Assembly (NCBI RefSeq): GCF_964340395.1
Contig: NC_135558.1
Coordinates: 1,842,501 to 1,906,500 of the forward strand
Reading direction: 5' to 3'
From: Glandiceps talaboti
Taxonomy: Eukaryota > Hemichordata > Enteropneusta > Spengelidae
Length of the DNA: 64,000 bases
Part shown: positions 24,725-36,935 of the stretch, in pieces
Numbering within the stretch: the stretch's first letter is position 1
Layout of the letters: every line of letters begins with the position of its first letter
Notes under the pieces: generated by a model
Databases searched by the model: none
The model's input: only the letters and a program-made list of their open reading frames with translations
What the model was told of the DNA's origin: nothing
Position numbers and translations under genes: made by a program

Positions 24725-26159
24725 CGTTATAAAGATACCAAAAGTGGTTTCGGTCAGCCACCTGTTAGAGGAAAATTCTTTTATCAAATCCCAACCTTTT
24801 TTTGTCCAGTTTCCATTTAATTTAGTCAATGTGTGGCACCACTCAATCACACAAAAGGGGAGAGCTATTTGAATTAAAAACTGATGTACTGTTAAGAGGG
24901 GTGATAAATAAATTGTTCAAAGGAAATATGCCTGGAAGCATGGTAAAAAATGGTTTTTAGTTCATCTGAACTCACAGCAAGGGCCGGCACTCTACATTTG
25001 ACGTTTATCAATAACAATATTATGGGATATTTTAAATTCACCACTCCTAAACTTCTGAGCTCATTACATACCATGAAAGTAATTCATGAGGTTAGAATTA
25101 AAAAAATTAAGTCCTTCGTTATCTGAATAATGTAGATTTTGAAAGGCTCGTTGAAACTCTGCATTCTGTTTAAAGTGTTTTTGTAAAATAGAAAATGATT
25201 TGGGCTATACTGTAGTGACAATGTTGCATAATGCTGTTGTGGAACCGTGGTAACAGAAACAGAGTATGGAAAAATTGCCATCATTTTCCTATACAGTGTC
25301 CCATAATGGTGTAACAGTTGTGAAACCATGGTAACAGAAAGTAAAACTAGCATTGTGACTTCTACAAAGACATAATTTTCAGAAAATATCTTGAAGTGAC
25401 AGTGTAAAATGTGATAAAAGATTACTCAAGTAACCCATTTGTTGTGAGATGAAGTGATGCTGTATTTCAGAATTATTTGGTCACAATGGACATTCAAGTG
25501 AAAAAAACCCCAGCTTTTCACTTTGTTACGTACCTGGTGATATTTCTACAAGAAACCTATACTCAAAACCCATGCATAAAAACAAATAAAAACCTTCTGA
25601 TCAGTAAATCTCATTTAATACAAAGTTTGTTTATGACTGTGAACAATTTATATTTGCCAACACCAGGGGGCAGATTTTTGAGATCTTAATAATAGCATGA
25701 CAGACACATCATCACAGCTGCTGTGTGAGTTCACTAAATAGTTACTTGTCTCTGTGTTACTTTCTTTACCAAATTGTTGATGATTTTTGCTTCATCACTT
25801 GTAATTACAAAATGTCATTCCTTGTGTAATCAAAATATGAATTCTATACATTGTGTGTGTAAAGGTTTGGTCTTGAACATTCTAAGACTAGTTTTGTTTG
25901 TTATTATCTATCATGTAAAGATACAATGTGTTATACAGAAGACTCAGGAAGCTGATATTGTACTTGTTAGTTACATATCATGTTATGTTAGTAATCATAA
26001 ATAAATGCGTAACTTTGTGATATCCAGAAATGAAATGAACAATTGATAATCACAACTTCATGATATTTTTAATTACTTTCTTTTTCCTCATTTTCGTGCA
26101 AATTGTTCATGTTTAGTATCAAAATTATTATTTTGAAAAGGGTAATTTTGAAAGGATTG
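24725..26159. other. Unannotated AT-rich DNA
   Basis: An approximate duplication (CATAATGCTGTTGTG / CATAATGGTG, each followed by CCGTGGTAACAGAAA or CCATGGTAACAGAAA) lies at 25228-25340. An open frame from 25465 follows a TATTTCAG but has no convincing donor. Nothing else is seen. Confidence 0.45.
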
Positions 26160-26297
26160 TGACTGTATGTATGTGTGTGTGTATGTGTGTGTATGTGTCT
26201 GTGTGTATGCATGTGCGTGCGTGCGTGTGTGTGTGTGTACATGTGTGTATGCATGTGTGTGCGTGCGTGCGTGTGTGTGTACATGAATGCGTGATTG

Positions 26298-26352
<55 letters not shown>
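26160..26352. repeat. (GT)n-rich microsatellite
   Basis: An interrupted GT tract with GTAT, GCGT and GCAT variants, ending in a purer (GT)n from about 26299. The opposing Cys-Val and His-Thr ORFs are artefacts. Confidence 0.98.
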
Positions 26353-26354
<2 letters not shown>

Positions 26355-26687
26355 AATATGACCTGGTGCAATCTCACTAAAACCTGCAAGGCATACATTG
26401 ATATTGATTGAGAAGTGCATTCTGTCTCCAAGCAGCTCTGATAATAATAAAGCATTGCAACCAGAGTATGCAGAATTAATGTTTGACATTTACCAAACTT
26501 TCAACAAAAAAAATGTAGTTTTTTCCCCGGGGGTTCGAGAATACCAATATTCTAGAATACCAATATTAGAGACATTCTAAGATCTTGTCAAATGTACAGT
26601 AAGCATTAATGTTGTACTGGTTTCAACTGGAATGTTTTATAACATAGTTGTCATAGATATTACTTTTATTAGGTCTTACTCATAATA

Positions 26688-26775
26688 TTGTACACCATCA
26701 ACAGTATTGAATCATGGGTAAACGTATCTGGGTAGCTGTACACACAATATGGTCAAATATAGACAGTCAAATTGA
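26688..26775 (+). repeat. Weak dispersed repeat, copy 1
   Basis: Moderately similar to 39457-39546: GTACACC, CAGTATTGAATCA, GGGTAAACGTAT, AGCTGTACACA and CAGTCAAATTGA occur in the same order. The element boundary and class are unknown. Confidence 0.45.
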
Positions 26776-26875
26776 TGCAACATGGCGGGTTTGCAAGTTC
26801 CTTATTGGTGTGTTAGTATCAAGTAATACTAGGTGAAACCATTTAGTAAACATAGTCATTGATAACAATGTCATA

Positions 26876-27238
26876 GTCAAGTAACTTTACTGTGATCGTC
26901 TTCTACGATCTCTCTCTCCACGTCTAGTCAAATGGACACATATTACAATGTAGCTAAATCTCCTGCTGGGAAAAGGGTGAACAGTGCATGTCAGTAGTAA
27001 TCTGGCACACACTGACAGGCAGTTATAATTGGTTACTTTGTTCAGTTTACTACAATCTCAACTTCCAGTCATAAATAAGACTCGTGAGGACGCGATGACA
27101 TCATCATGTTTATATCAACACTCCAAAAGCATTGAACTACTGCTGTTGGTGGTAAGAACGGAATGTCATGCTAGAAAAAGCCATTTGACTAGACGGTGGA
27201 GAGAGATCATAGGAAACAACCACATATAGTTACTAAAC
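26876..27238. mobile_element. Foldback element with ~58 bp imperfect TIRs
   Basis: The left arm (GTCAAGTAACTTTACTG to CGTCTAGTCAAATGG, 26876-26934) is mirrored by the right arm (CCATTTGACTAGACGG to TAGTTACTAAAC, 27181-27238). The GATCTCTCTC and CGTCTAGTCAAATGG blocks match best. The centre has an exon-like stretch (27071-27150, ending GTG|GTAAGA) whose reality is doubtful given its location. Confidence 0.7.
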
Positions 27239-28315
27239 TACATCATAAAAGTCACAGACTGTACTTTTAAAACAGCCTTAAACTATGAAATACAGCAATT
27301 ACAAGCCCAGAGTCAAAAAGAACACGGGCATGTGCTATTTTAGAATTACATTACCATGGCAACCATTAAAAAAAGTCAAAGTTCAGTCCAGCTAGTCAGT
27401 ATTTAATCAAGTGAAAAGCTGTCGGTTGTTGAGATAATTTCTGCCAAAGTTTGTGTAACAAGAAAAACAAAATCGTCATTTTTGAGGAATTTTCCACTAG
27501 CGCGAGTGTAACAGCTGTAGTATTATTGTTGATTTAGTCAGCGCACAGCATATTGCAGTTGTAATGCTAGTTGAAGCTTCATGTTGCCTAGTACTATCAA
27601 TTACATACATTTGAAAAATACATCATGACTGTGTACAAAGTAGTCAAATATGATACCATAGTTTGTGAAATATTCACATCTTGAAAAAAAATTGCGATAT
27701 TCATGTAGTAATAGTTCAAGGTAGTAATAAGCATCTCCTTTCTTTTATATATCTCACTAATGTTCATTTTCAAACATTTTTTTTTTGCTGTTAGAACAAA
27801 AAGTTGAAGTGTTACTGAATTGTTTTATGTTTAGATTATACTATAGATGTATTTTATGAGTTATACCATTTACAATATGTTGAAGTTATGAATTTATGTT
27901 TAGACAACAAATAATGTGTATACATACAATATTTAATGTATTGATATACTTATCAAAAATGATAAATAATTACATATTAATAAACACAAAATGGTTACCA
28001 GGCATATTACAAGTTAATCGCTCTACATTCAACTCATATGTTCATTTTTTTCAAAATCATGTTTTTTGATCAATTTTTGAAGAGCAGTTCATTTTTTGTC
28101 GTTTATGTGTATGAGGAAGCCGTTAATGCATTTGTTAAAAAATAAATGACAGACTTTCAGTATATATGAAGTCTACCTATGGCGATTGAAAAAAATCTCA
28201 CATAAAGTAAACGTTAGGGGGAGTCAATTTAACAAGTAGATCAACATTTTTACCATTGCTAGGTAGTCTCATAGTATATCCTGACCCCCTAAGTTTGATA
28301 TAGTTGCATTCCTAG
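27239..28315. other. AT-rich presumed intron or 5' flank
   Basis: No repeat is recognised. It leads into the exon at 28316 through a modest acceptor region (TTGCATTCCTAG). Confidence 0.45.
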
Positions 28316-28519
28316 CCGGCCGCCAGACAGAAGATGTGAAAGAATTTGTTGTCATGAAAGTAGCCGGACAGGGACTCGATGACACTCCTCCCATGTATGA
28401 CTGGTCGTATCAGCCGCTAACAATGTATGGTTTCTTTCCAGGTAATGCAGAACTTTCGGCAAGGTTGAATCAATTCTCGGAAAGCAATGGTTTTGGCTCG
28501 GATCGACCACCACGGCAAG
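28316..28519 (+). CDS. Internal coding exon of an unrecognised gene
   Basis: A 204 bp open segment whose GC content and codon usage contrast with the AT-rich surroundings. It is bounded by a CCTAG acceptor-like site and a strong donor, CAAG|GTATGT. It encodes about 67 residues in phase 1-1, including EDVKEFVVMKVAGQG, MYDWSYQPLTMYGF and SNGFGSDRPPRQ. The composition is that of a real protein, but no domain is recognised. An internal TTTCTTTCCAG|GTAATG at about 28431-28446 could act as an alternative acceptor or donor, so the segment may be one exon or two alternative parts. The AG at 28325 is an alternative start. It joins in phase to 41818-41880, implying an intron of 13.3 kb. Confidence 0.7.
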
Positions 28520-29544
28520 GTATGTCCATAACGATGTGTGTACATACATACATACATATGTATGTACTAACGTATGTACGTATGTGTGTATGTGTGTGTG
28601 TGTGTAATGAACATGGTAGGATGAGAATAGTATTGCCTGTGAACAATAATCATAATGTTGAAATCTTGCCCCCATTTTTTAAAGTGAACAGTTAAGAGAT
28701 ATGTCGTCATTCACGCCATAGTGACATTTTAAAAGATGCAAACCATAGTACAAATAAATCTTCCTGAATCCGTGTCTAAGTGTAGCTTTTGTGCCATGCC
28801 AGTCACTCTTCACCGGTTGTGTATATAAAACAAGGAAGTTGAACAATAGAGGTTACGTTGACCGGCTGGAAAATCAGTTTAAAAATAATAGAAGTGAGGG
28901 CATACTTGGCTATCAATCAGACGCCTATTAATCTCCTTGTTGTAGGACACCAGAGACATACTACCCCATTGAAGCTTACAATTCTATGTTATACTTGGGT
29001 GAGCTGCGATTGTTGTTGTATTATGATTTGAGTCATTTTATTTTTTGAGAAACGGTGTCGGTCACGTATGGTTCAACGTCCATCGAAATGATTGAACAAA
29101 AATCTTACCAAATAAAATGTGGTCAACAAGAAGTGTGCTACTTCTTCACACTGGACAGTGTCCACAGTTTATAGAATATGATCCAAAGTTTTTCTAGAAG
29201 TTTATGTAGTTGTGTAATTTTTTCTAAAGTGTTATTTTTGAATAGTTAGTACGTAGGGCAAGGACAGGGGTGATAGTTTGTTTTCTAAACTTCCTTTGTG
29301 TCTGGTGTGTTTCAGTCAATATGGTTGGTATGAATGTCAATACTATATTGTGGATATATTGAGCTATTATTGGCTATAGTTATTCAGAAGTATATGTATT
29401 AATCATAAGTCCAGAATAAACTCACAATGTTAACATTAGACAGTGTGGTGGTGTGAACAATTTACCAATGTATTCAAAGTTAGTTACTTTGTGATTGTGT
29501 AAGTAAACAAAACATATGATTTAAATGCTGTGTTTTTTGGTTAC
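28520..29544. other. Presumed intron
   Basis: It begins with GTATGT and short (CATA)n/(GT)n tracts at 28540-28605. No further exon is found. Confidence 0.5.
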
Positions 29545-29850
29545 TGAGGGGGTAAAATTTTGAAAGCGTGATGTGCATGTAAGTGTAATGTAAGCTTTCA
29601 GAATTCTTCATTACTGAGGGGGTAAAATCTTTCAGAATTGGGGGGGGGGGATCTTTCAGAATTCTTAGTTACGGGGGTAAAATCTTTCAGAATTGGGGGG
29701 GGGGGGGTAAAATCTTTCGAAATTCTTAATTACTGAGGGGGTAAAAACTTTCAGAATTGATGAGTAAAATCTTTTAGAATTCTTAATTACTGAAGGGTAA
29801 AATGTTTCAGAATTCTTATTATTGAGGGGGTAAAATCTTGCAAACGAGTC
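29545..29850. repeat. Degenerate ~34 bp tandem repeat with G-runs
   Basis: About seven to eight units of TTACTGAGGGGGTAAAATC plus TTTCAGAATTCTTAA, with poly-G expansions at 29640-29650 and 29696-29707. G-runs inside a tandem array may form G-quadruplexes. Confidence 0.85.
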
Positions 29851-30261
29851 TGATACTACACCTGAACAGATGTTAGAAAAAGTACCTGTGGTAGAAAGCC
29901 TGCAGTGTTTCCTTTAGTTTACCTACTTTATACCCCATAAAAGAAACATTGTCGCATTATTTGGACTGATTCTACTTATCGCCAGTCTGCTGTCAAATTG
30001 AAATTGAAAAACTAATATTACCTTGTCATTTTATTTTCAATTTTATACAAATCATCAAGACAGTTGGCAACTGTAAAGTTGTTCTCAATAATTGTCAGTG
30101 TTTCTCAATCATTTTCAACAATTTTCAATTTTCTCAATCATTTTCAACAATTTTCCCAATAATTTTTAAACTTGAAGCTTTAGATGTACCAGTTTTTATT
30201 TGATGACTAAATCATTTTCTTAAAAACAAACAATTTACAAAGGAAAATTCTATTCATAAAG
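29851..30261. other. AT-rich DNA with short TTTTCAA repeats
   Basis: CTCAATCATTTTCAACA-type motifs recur at 30090-30165. Nothing else is seen. Confidence 0.45.
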
Positions 30262-30265
30262 TTAA

Positions 30266-30611
30266 AGTGGCCATATGGATGAGAATTTGGTATTTATTTT
30301 GGATTTTTATTTGATAAAACAGCTTCACTATGTTTTTCTACTTGAAAAAATAAAACGAAAGAACACATACCAAGTCCATGTTCATAACTCAATACATTGC
30401 AAAAAGATGCAAAAAGTGTAAAAAGTTTGTTATTGTACGTACAATAACAAAAATTTTACACATTGTTTAGTGTTTTGCCGTTTATTGAGATGTGAACATG
30501 GACTTGGTATATGTTATTTCACATTATTTTTTCAAGTAGAAAAACATAGTGAAGCTGTTTTATCAAATAAAAATCCAAAATAAATACCAAATTCTCATCC
30601 ATATGGCCACT
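30266..30611. mobile_element. Near-perfect palindromic element between TTAA sites
   Basis: The 346 bp segment is a near-perfect palindrome. The outer 90 bp or so of each arm (AGTGGCCATATGGATGAG inward to CTACTTGAAAAAATA) match without mismatch. The middle is slightly diverged (ACCAAGTCCATGTTCA conserved), and the centre TTGTTATTGTACGTACAA at 30428-30450 is again perfect. It is flanked by TTAA on both sides (30262-30265 and 30612-30615), the target used by piggyBac-type transposases. It has no coding capacity. Arm identity implies recent insertion or gene conversion. Confidence 0.93.
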
Positions 30612-30787
30612 TTAAAATATTTCTCATGATGAAATCCAAAATTTTTGCCAACATCTTATCAGGGGGTGTACTACAATGGCTTGTCACATTTGTACAGGTT
30701 TTGTATATAATTATTTGTATGATTTCTCTTGCAAGAAAAAAGTGTAAAAATGGTACCATTTATGTGATGATAACGTATATAGCTGTG

Positions 30788-31012
30788 ATTGGGTTGTCGG
30801 TGGCCAAGTGGTTAAACCACTTGCGTCTTACCACTGCGGTTGGGGTTCGAACCCCATTCAGGGTTCGATTAAATTACCATGCATGCGGGTATTCCAGTTT
30901 CCTCCTGCATTAACACTGAACCCATGAGGGATGGCCCTCACTGGACTTCTTGGGAGACAAGTGTTTATATGCTTAAAGAACTATCCAGTATAAATGAAGA
31001 TTATTATATATA
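30788..31012 (+). mobile_element. tRNA-derived SINE (class II tRNA-like head)
   Basis: The head contains a box A (TGGCCAAGTGGTTA, 30801-30814) and a box B (GGTTCGAACCC, 30843-30853) in an arrangement like Leu/Ser tRNAs. The fold, long body and tail show it is not a functional tRNA. The body holds CCAGTTTCCTCCTGC and ACACTGAACCCATGAGGG. The 3' end is AGTATAAATGAAGATTATTA, with no long poly(A), suggesting use of a LINE that recognises a specific tail. Confidence 0.85.
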
Positions 31013-32281
31013 CCTTTAGGTATTTTAAATTTTGCAAAGTTTTAAAAATAATGAATTGGGAAGTACCAAATTACAAATTATAAAACCTCAGAATTTTTGC
31101 TCTTTTTACCTTTAAGTTTGTAAATTATTGTCGTTTTTTAGACTGAGAAAATATTGTAGGTTTGAGAAGTATACCTCTAAATCCCCCGCCCCTCCCCACA
31201 CCCTCAATCCCCCACCCCTCCCCACACCCTCAATCAAATGTGTTTTTACTGTCCAATATCATGAATATTGAAATATTGAAATGAAATATTAGTCAAGCAA
31301 TAATTTGTTCTGCTGTTTGTCTTTGATGAGCACAGTGAGATATTAAGTTGGATGAATACCAAATCCGTCCCCCCCCCTCGTCTCCTTGTCTCCTAAGCAA
31401 AATTCATTATATAGGTGATGAATCAGTTCAAGTTTACTTGTTTGCCGCTCTATTCATTGTCTATTGTGTATAGAGAAAGATGTTTTAGAGATGTAACAGG
31501 TAGACACCTCCCGTAACTTTGTTTATTGTTCTGTTTTTGTAGTTGTGTGTGAAATAGTCTCTAACTGTAGTAAATAGCAGATAACTATGATGGGAAAATA
31601 ATGTAAAAAAACATATCAACCTTATCAGCTGTGTTGTTAGAGTAAAGACTCAAGTTTAATTATTCATAATAATCCATGGATATATTTAAATAATATAATA
31701 TTGAAATTGTAATTTGAAAGTAGTAAAGATGATGATGATTGAGAAGACAAGGGTTAACTCTTTTGAAGACATCGAGCCCAGACACAGACAGATAGTTAGA
31801 CAAAAAACAGGGAAACAGTCTACTGCACTTTATTATCTGTTCAATTCCCTAGTGTGAAAATAATCATACCATTTAAGAAGTTAGTTTTGCGGCTTTTTTC
31901 TCATCTTCAGACACACACCGTAATTAAAAAGTGTAAGTGACTCTCTATTTTATGTTCAATACATTGGTGAAAAGTACTTCTTTTTTGTACAAGCCAATAC
32001 CAGACACTTTCTAATATCATTGTATTTCATTTGTAATGTTCTAGTTTTACATCCTTTTGAAAATGATACGTGAAGACCTGTTTTTAAGAGGGAAAGATGT
32101 CAGGAGATTTTTTGTAAAATTTGTAATATAAGCTTACATGTTGTACTGATAAAAAACATAATATCAATCTCCACCCCCTGTAATTAAAATTTGAATTGTA
32201 AATTACAAACAAGTGTCTGTAAAGGAAACTTTTTGAATAATTCTTTTAAAATATTTGTCTCTTTATGCTCATTTGATTTGT
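31013..32281. other. AT-rich DNA with a short C-rich duplication
   Basis: A 28 bp unit (CCCCTCCCCACACCCTCAAT core) is duplicated at 31182-31236. No gene is seen. Confidence 0.5.
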
Positions 32282-32285
32282 TTAA

Positions 32286-32491
32286 CCCTTTCATGACTGG
32301 AGACGGGTTTTAAATAATTTTGGGACCCAATTTATATGAATATTTTCATAATTACAATAATATTACTTTATTACAAAATAACATTTCTTTAATTCCAGTC
32401 TAAAATGAAGCTGATATATGCCAAAAACTTACATAAAAACAAGAATTTTGTTCAAATAATTTTGGTGGCAAAGTTTTCAGTACTGAATGGG
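32286..32491. mobile_element. TTAA-flanked MITE
   Basis: About 206 bp with imperfect TIRs: CCCTTTCATGACTGGAGAC on the left and TTTTCAGTACTGAATGGG on the right. A second matched block, AAATAATTTTGG / CAAATAATTTTGG, lies inside each end. TTAA flanks both sides (32282-32285, 32492-32495). It is non-coding and probably mobilised by a piggyBac-type transposase; TTAA recurs by chance, so the assignment rests on TIR plus site. Confidence 0.8.
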
Positions 32492-32495
32492 TTAA

Positions 32496-34369
32496 ATCAT
32501 TTAAAAAAAATGAAATGAAATCCTTTTCTAGCAGTTTATAAGAAAAAAAGACAGTGATAAAGAAAAATATATTAGTCAGCCGAGGAGACCAGATGTTTTT
32601 TTACAAACTGAGACACTTACCAATACTGTTGTCTTTGAGCCCAGACTTTTTTAAATAGTGAAAAAAACCCTGTTGGAGTTTTGTTGGGGAACAAAAAAGT
32701 ATTCATTTGTAAAGTGGTGAATAGTACAGCATACAGACATTGAACTCTGTCGGCAAATGTCACCTCTGTAATTCAAAACGTGGCAGACATTATATTTGTA
32801 TGACCACCTGTTGTACACAGCAAGCAGTGGCCACTGCGTGTTCAAACCCAGACTATTTCATTATTAACTTTGCTGTGAGCAACAAATATTCATGTCCGTA
32901 AGATATGACATTTCTGAAGCTTGTACAAGATGAAAAATGAAAAAGCAGCAACCCTTGCCAACTCACAGGCTTTCTCATTATTCTTTCAGATGCATAGATG
33001 AAAGTGTCAGGGGTTCAGTGTAAAGAAATTGTTGTCTATCAATGTGTCCTTTAGATGTCTTTTTTTATTTTATGTGTACAAGTATCTATAAACCATCATA
33101 AGATAAATATTGGTCATCTCTAGGGGTGTGTACACCATTTTATGTTAAATTTTAATGAAATGCTTCAAATTAGTAGGCTTATTTACAAGTATGCCTCTAT
33201 CAATCCTGATTATTCACTGGTGAAACTTGCCTGTTATTAAAAACAAAATGATGTAATGAATAGAATTTTGGAATCAAAGATGTATGATTTTGGATGTAAA
33301 GGTGTATGTATGACTTTGGATGTAAAGATGTATGACTTTGGATCCTGTGAGTTGAGAGGCATGGGGATATGTTCTTTTGAAGGAATACGATAAAAAAGCA
33401 AAATTTGCTACAAATTTTAGAAGTGAGGTTTGTCACAGGGATACGATTAGTGGTATGAATTGTACTATTTATGAATATTTGCGCAAGTTTTTTTCAATTT
33501 AAGGTCGATTGGAACTCAGAGGAGAAATTTCCCCCAAAACCAAAGTTCCAAATTTTGCCATATGACAAGTTGTTCCTGCTCCTTTGAAAGTGATAAATTA
33601 AAGAAATTTCATGATTCAGTCAAGGAAATCATACTATATTATATTTTCCCCATGGAGTTTATGAAATTAGTCAGTGGCCATATTGTATTCTAAAATAGTT
33701 GTAGTTTATTTTGATATCATTTTAACCTCTATATAATTTATAAAAAATTGAAATAGTCGCCCCCGATTTCAACTGAAAATGGGTTTCAGTTTTCTTGAAC
33801 AAAGTAACAAATAGTTTAAACTGTTTATTTCTGACGTGCATTTTACTTGAAAAGTTGATGTTAGAAGATTTAGAGAGAATTAAATGAAGGACGTTGGAAG
33901 AAGTGTTTTTAATTCAAATATTGTATCCAAAAGAACCATTACAATATTAAAATGTAAATTGTTGTCGGTCGTGTCGATATTTTGATCAGTGAAGATTTAC
34001 GCATAGAAAAGATTTTGTAAAATATAATATTTTTATAAATCAGTTCTGGTGTAGCTGTTAGTTCAATCATTTCAATCATTCATTTTGCATGTACGGTGTA
34101 GAATCGACAAGAAGTATTACAGTAGATAAGATTTTGCACGACTTGAGATAACTTTATCTGTCTGGTTTTTTGTATGAAATCTTTGACTACTGTAGAAACT
34201 AAAGCTGTTTAACATTTTAAACATGAAGTACTCCTAGCTTCATTACCTGTGGTAGAATTACAAACAGTTTTGTATTACAAACAGTGTCGTTGCTATCCTG
34301 TCAGTCTACAGGGTTTTATTCTTGTCATTACTAGTTACTTGTGATGTAAAGTTTGAGAGGATTACTCAG
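32496..34369. other. Presumed intron, AT-rich
   Basis: Small repeats of ATGACTTTGGATGTAAAG-type sequence (33285-33345) are present. No exon is found. Confidence 0.5.
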
Positions 34370-34655
34370 ATATGGGGGTCACCAAGAGTGGAAGGAGGGG
34401 TACATGTGGAATAAGGGTGTTAATCACTGAGGGGAGGGGGCACAAAAGAGGAAATAGGGATATTGGTCTTACTTAGGAATTATGGTCACCTCGAGTGGAA
34501 GGAGGGGTATGTGGGGAACAGGAGTGTTGTAACTGTGAAGGAGAAGGGGAGTAAAAGAGAAATAGGGATGTTAACCCAGGGAGGAATTTTGGGGGGAGTA
34601 AATGGAAATAGTGTTGGTGAATTAATAACCCAGGGAGGAAGGAGGGATATTACAA
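34370..34655. repeat. Degenerate ~115 bp G-rich repeat
   Basis: GAGTGGAAGGAGGGGTA recurs at about 34386 and 34493, and AACCCAGGGAGGAA at about 34575 and 34628, with AGAGGAAATAGGGAT / AGAGAAATAGGGAT between. It is an old minisatellite relic. Confidence 0.7.
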
Positions 34656-34823
34656 TATCACCATGACAATACCACCGCCCTCACCACCATGACTATCACC
34701 ACCACAACAATACAGTACCACCATCACCACAACTGAAATTACTGTAACTACATTTCACCAAGTTAGTTCACTGACTCAAAGGCACTTGAAACGTAAAAGA
34801 AACCTCCACCACAATATAAAGTA

Positions 34824-36935
34824 TGGTATGGTATCTCTATCTCCCTGTGTGTATGGTATGATATCTATATATCTCCTTATGTGTATGGTATTGTATCTCT
34901 ATATCTGCTTGTGTGTATGGTATGGTATCTCTATATCTCCTTGTGTGTATGGTATTGTATCTCTATATCTGCTTGTGTGTATGGTATGGTATCTCTATAT
35001 CTCCTTGTGTGTATGGTATTGTATATCTATATCTCCTTGTGTGTATGGTATTGTATCTCTATATCTGCTTGTGTGTATGGTATGGTATCTCTATATCTCC
35101 TTGTGTGTATGGTATGGTATCTCTATATCTCCTTGTGTGTATGGTATTGTATCTCTATATCTGCTTGTGTGTATGGTATTGTATCTCTATATCTCCTTGT
35201 GTGTATGGTATGATATCTCTATATCTCCTTGTGTGTATGGTACGGTATCTCTATATCTCCTTGTGTGTATGGTATGGTATCTCTATATCTCCTTGTGTGT
35301 ATGGTATGGTATCTCTATATCTCCTTGTGTGTATGGTATGGTATCTCTATATCTCCTTGTGTGTATGGTATGGTATCTCTATATCTCCTTGTGTGTATGG
35401 TATGGTATCTCTTTATAGATCTCCTTGTTGTGTGTATGGTATGGTATCTCTATCTCCCTGTGTGTATAGTATCTCTATATAGATCTCCTTGTGTGTATGG
35501 TGTGGTATCTCTATATCTCCTTGTGTGTATGGTATGGTATCTATATCTCCCTGTGTGTATGGTATGGTATCTCTATATCTCCTTGTGTGTATGGTATGGT
35601 GTCTATATCTCCTTGTGTGTGTGGTATGGTATCTCTATATAGATCTCCTTGTGTGTGTATGGTATGGTATCTATATCTCCCTGTGTGTATGGTATGGTAT
35701 CTCTATATCTCCTTGTGTGTATGGTATGGTGTCTATATCTCCTTGTGTGTGTGGTATGGTATCTCTATATAGATCTCCTTGTGTGTATGGTATGGTATCT
35801 CTATATCTCCTTGTGTGTATGGTATGGTATCTATATCTCCTTGTGTGTATGGTATGGTATCTCTATATAGATCTCCTTGTGTGTGTGGTATGGTATCTCT
35901 ATATCTCCTTGTGTGTATGGTATTGTATCTCTATATCTCCTTGTGTGTATGGTATAGTATCTCTATATAGATCTCCTTGTGTGTATGGTGTGGTATCTCT
36001 ATATCTCCTTGTGTGTATGGTGTGGTATCTATATATCTCCCTGTGTGTATGGTATGGTATCTCTATATCTCCTTGTGTGTATGGTGTGGTATCTATATAT
36101 CTCCCTGTGTGTATGGTATGGTATCTCTATATCTCCTTGTGTGTATGGTATGGTATCTATATATAGATCTCCTTGTGTGTGTGGTATGGTATCTCTATAT
36201 CTCCTTGTGTGTATGGTATGGTATCTCTATATAGATCTCCTTGTGTGTATGGTGTGGTATCTCCATATCTCCATGTGTGTATGGTGTGGTATCTCCATAT
36301 CTCCATGTGTGTATGGTATGGTATCTCTATATCTCCCTGTGTGTATGGTGTGGTATCTATATATCTCCTTGTGTGTATGGTGTGGTATCTCTATATCTCC
36401 CTGTGTGTATGGTGTGGTATCTATATATCTCCTTGTGTGTATGGTGTGGTATCTCTATATCTCCCTGTGTGTATGGTGTGGTATCTATATATCTCCTTGT
36501 GTGTATGGTGTGGTATCTCTATATCTCCCTGTGTGTATGGTGTGGTATCTCTATATCTCCCTGTGTGTATGGTGTGGTATCTATATATCTCCTTGTGTGT
36601 ATGGTATTGGTATCTGTATATCTCCATGTGTGTATGGTATGGTATGGTATGGTATCTCTATATCTCCATGTGTGTATGGTATGGTATGGTATCTCTATAT
36701 CTCCATGTGTGTATGGTATGGTATCTATATCTCCTTGTGTGTATGGTGTGGTATCTCTATATCTCCCTGTGTGTATGGTATGGTATCTATATCTCCTTGT
36801 GTGTATGGTATAGTATCTCTATATCTCCCTGTGTGTATGGTATAGTATCTCTATATCTCCCTGTGTGTATGGTATGGTATCTCTATATCTCCATGTGTGT
36901 ATGGTGTGGTATCTCTATATCGCCATGTGTGTGAT
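34824..36935. repeat. 32 bp minisatellite, ~65 copies
   Basis: The unit is TATGGTATGGTATCTC plus TATATCTCCTTGTGTG (32 bp). Variants include GGTGTGG, GGTATTG, CTGCTTG, CTCCCTG, CTCCATG and a longer ATATAGATCTCC form. It spans about 2.1 kb. Because 32 is not a multiple of three and the unit has no stop in any + frame, every frame stays open and ORFs of up to 288 aa appear. These Tyr/Leu/Ser/Cys repeat proteins are not credible genes. Confidence 0.98.

Noticed and set aside
30788-30860. A genuine class II tRNA gene
   Set aside because: Box A and box B are present, but there is no consistent acceptor-stem pairing, and the sequence continues into a SINE body and tail.
34786-36934. Series of overlapping + strand ORFs up to 288 aa rich in Tyr/Leu/Ser/Cys
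   Set aside because: All lie in the 32 bp minisatellite. Overlapping ORFs in every frame are explained by a stop-free unit of non-triplet length.
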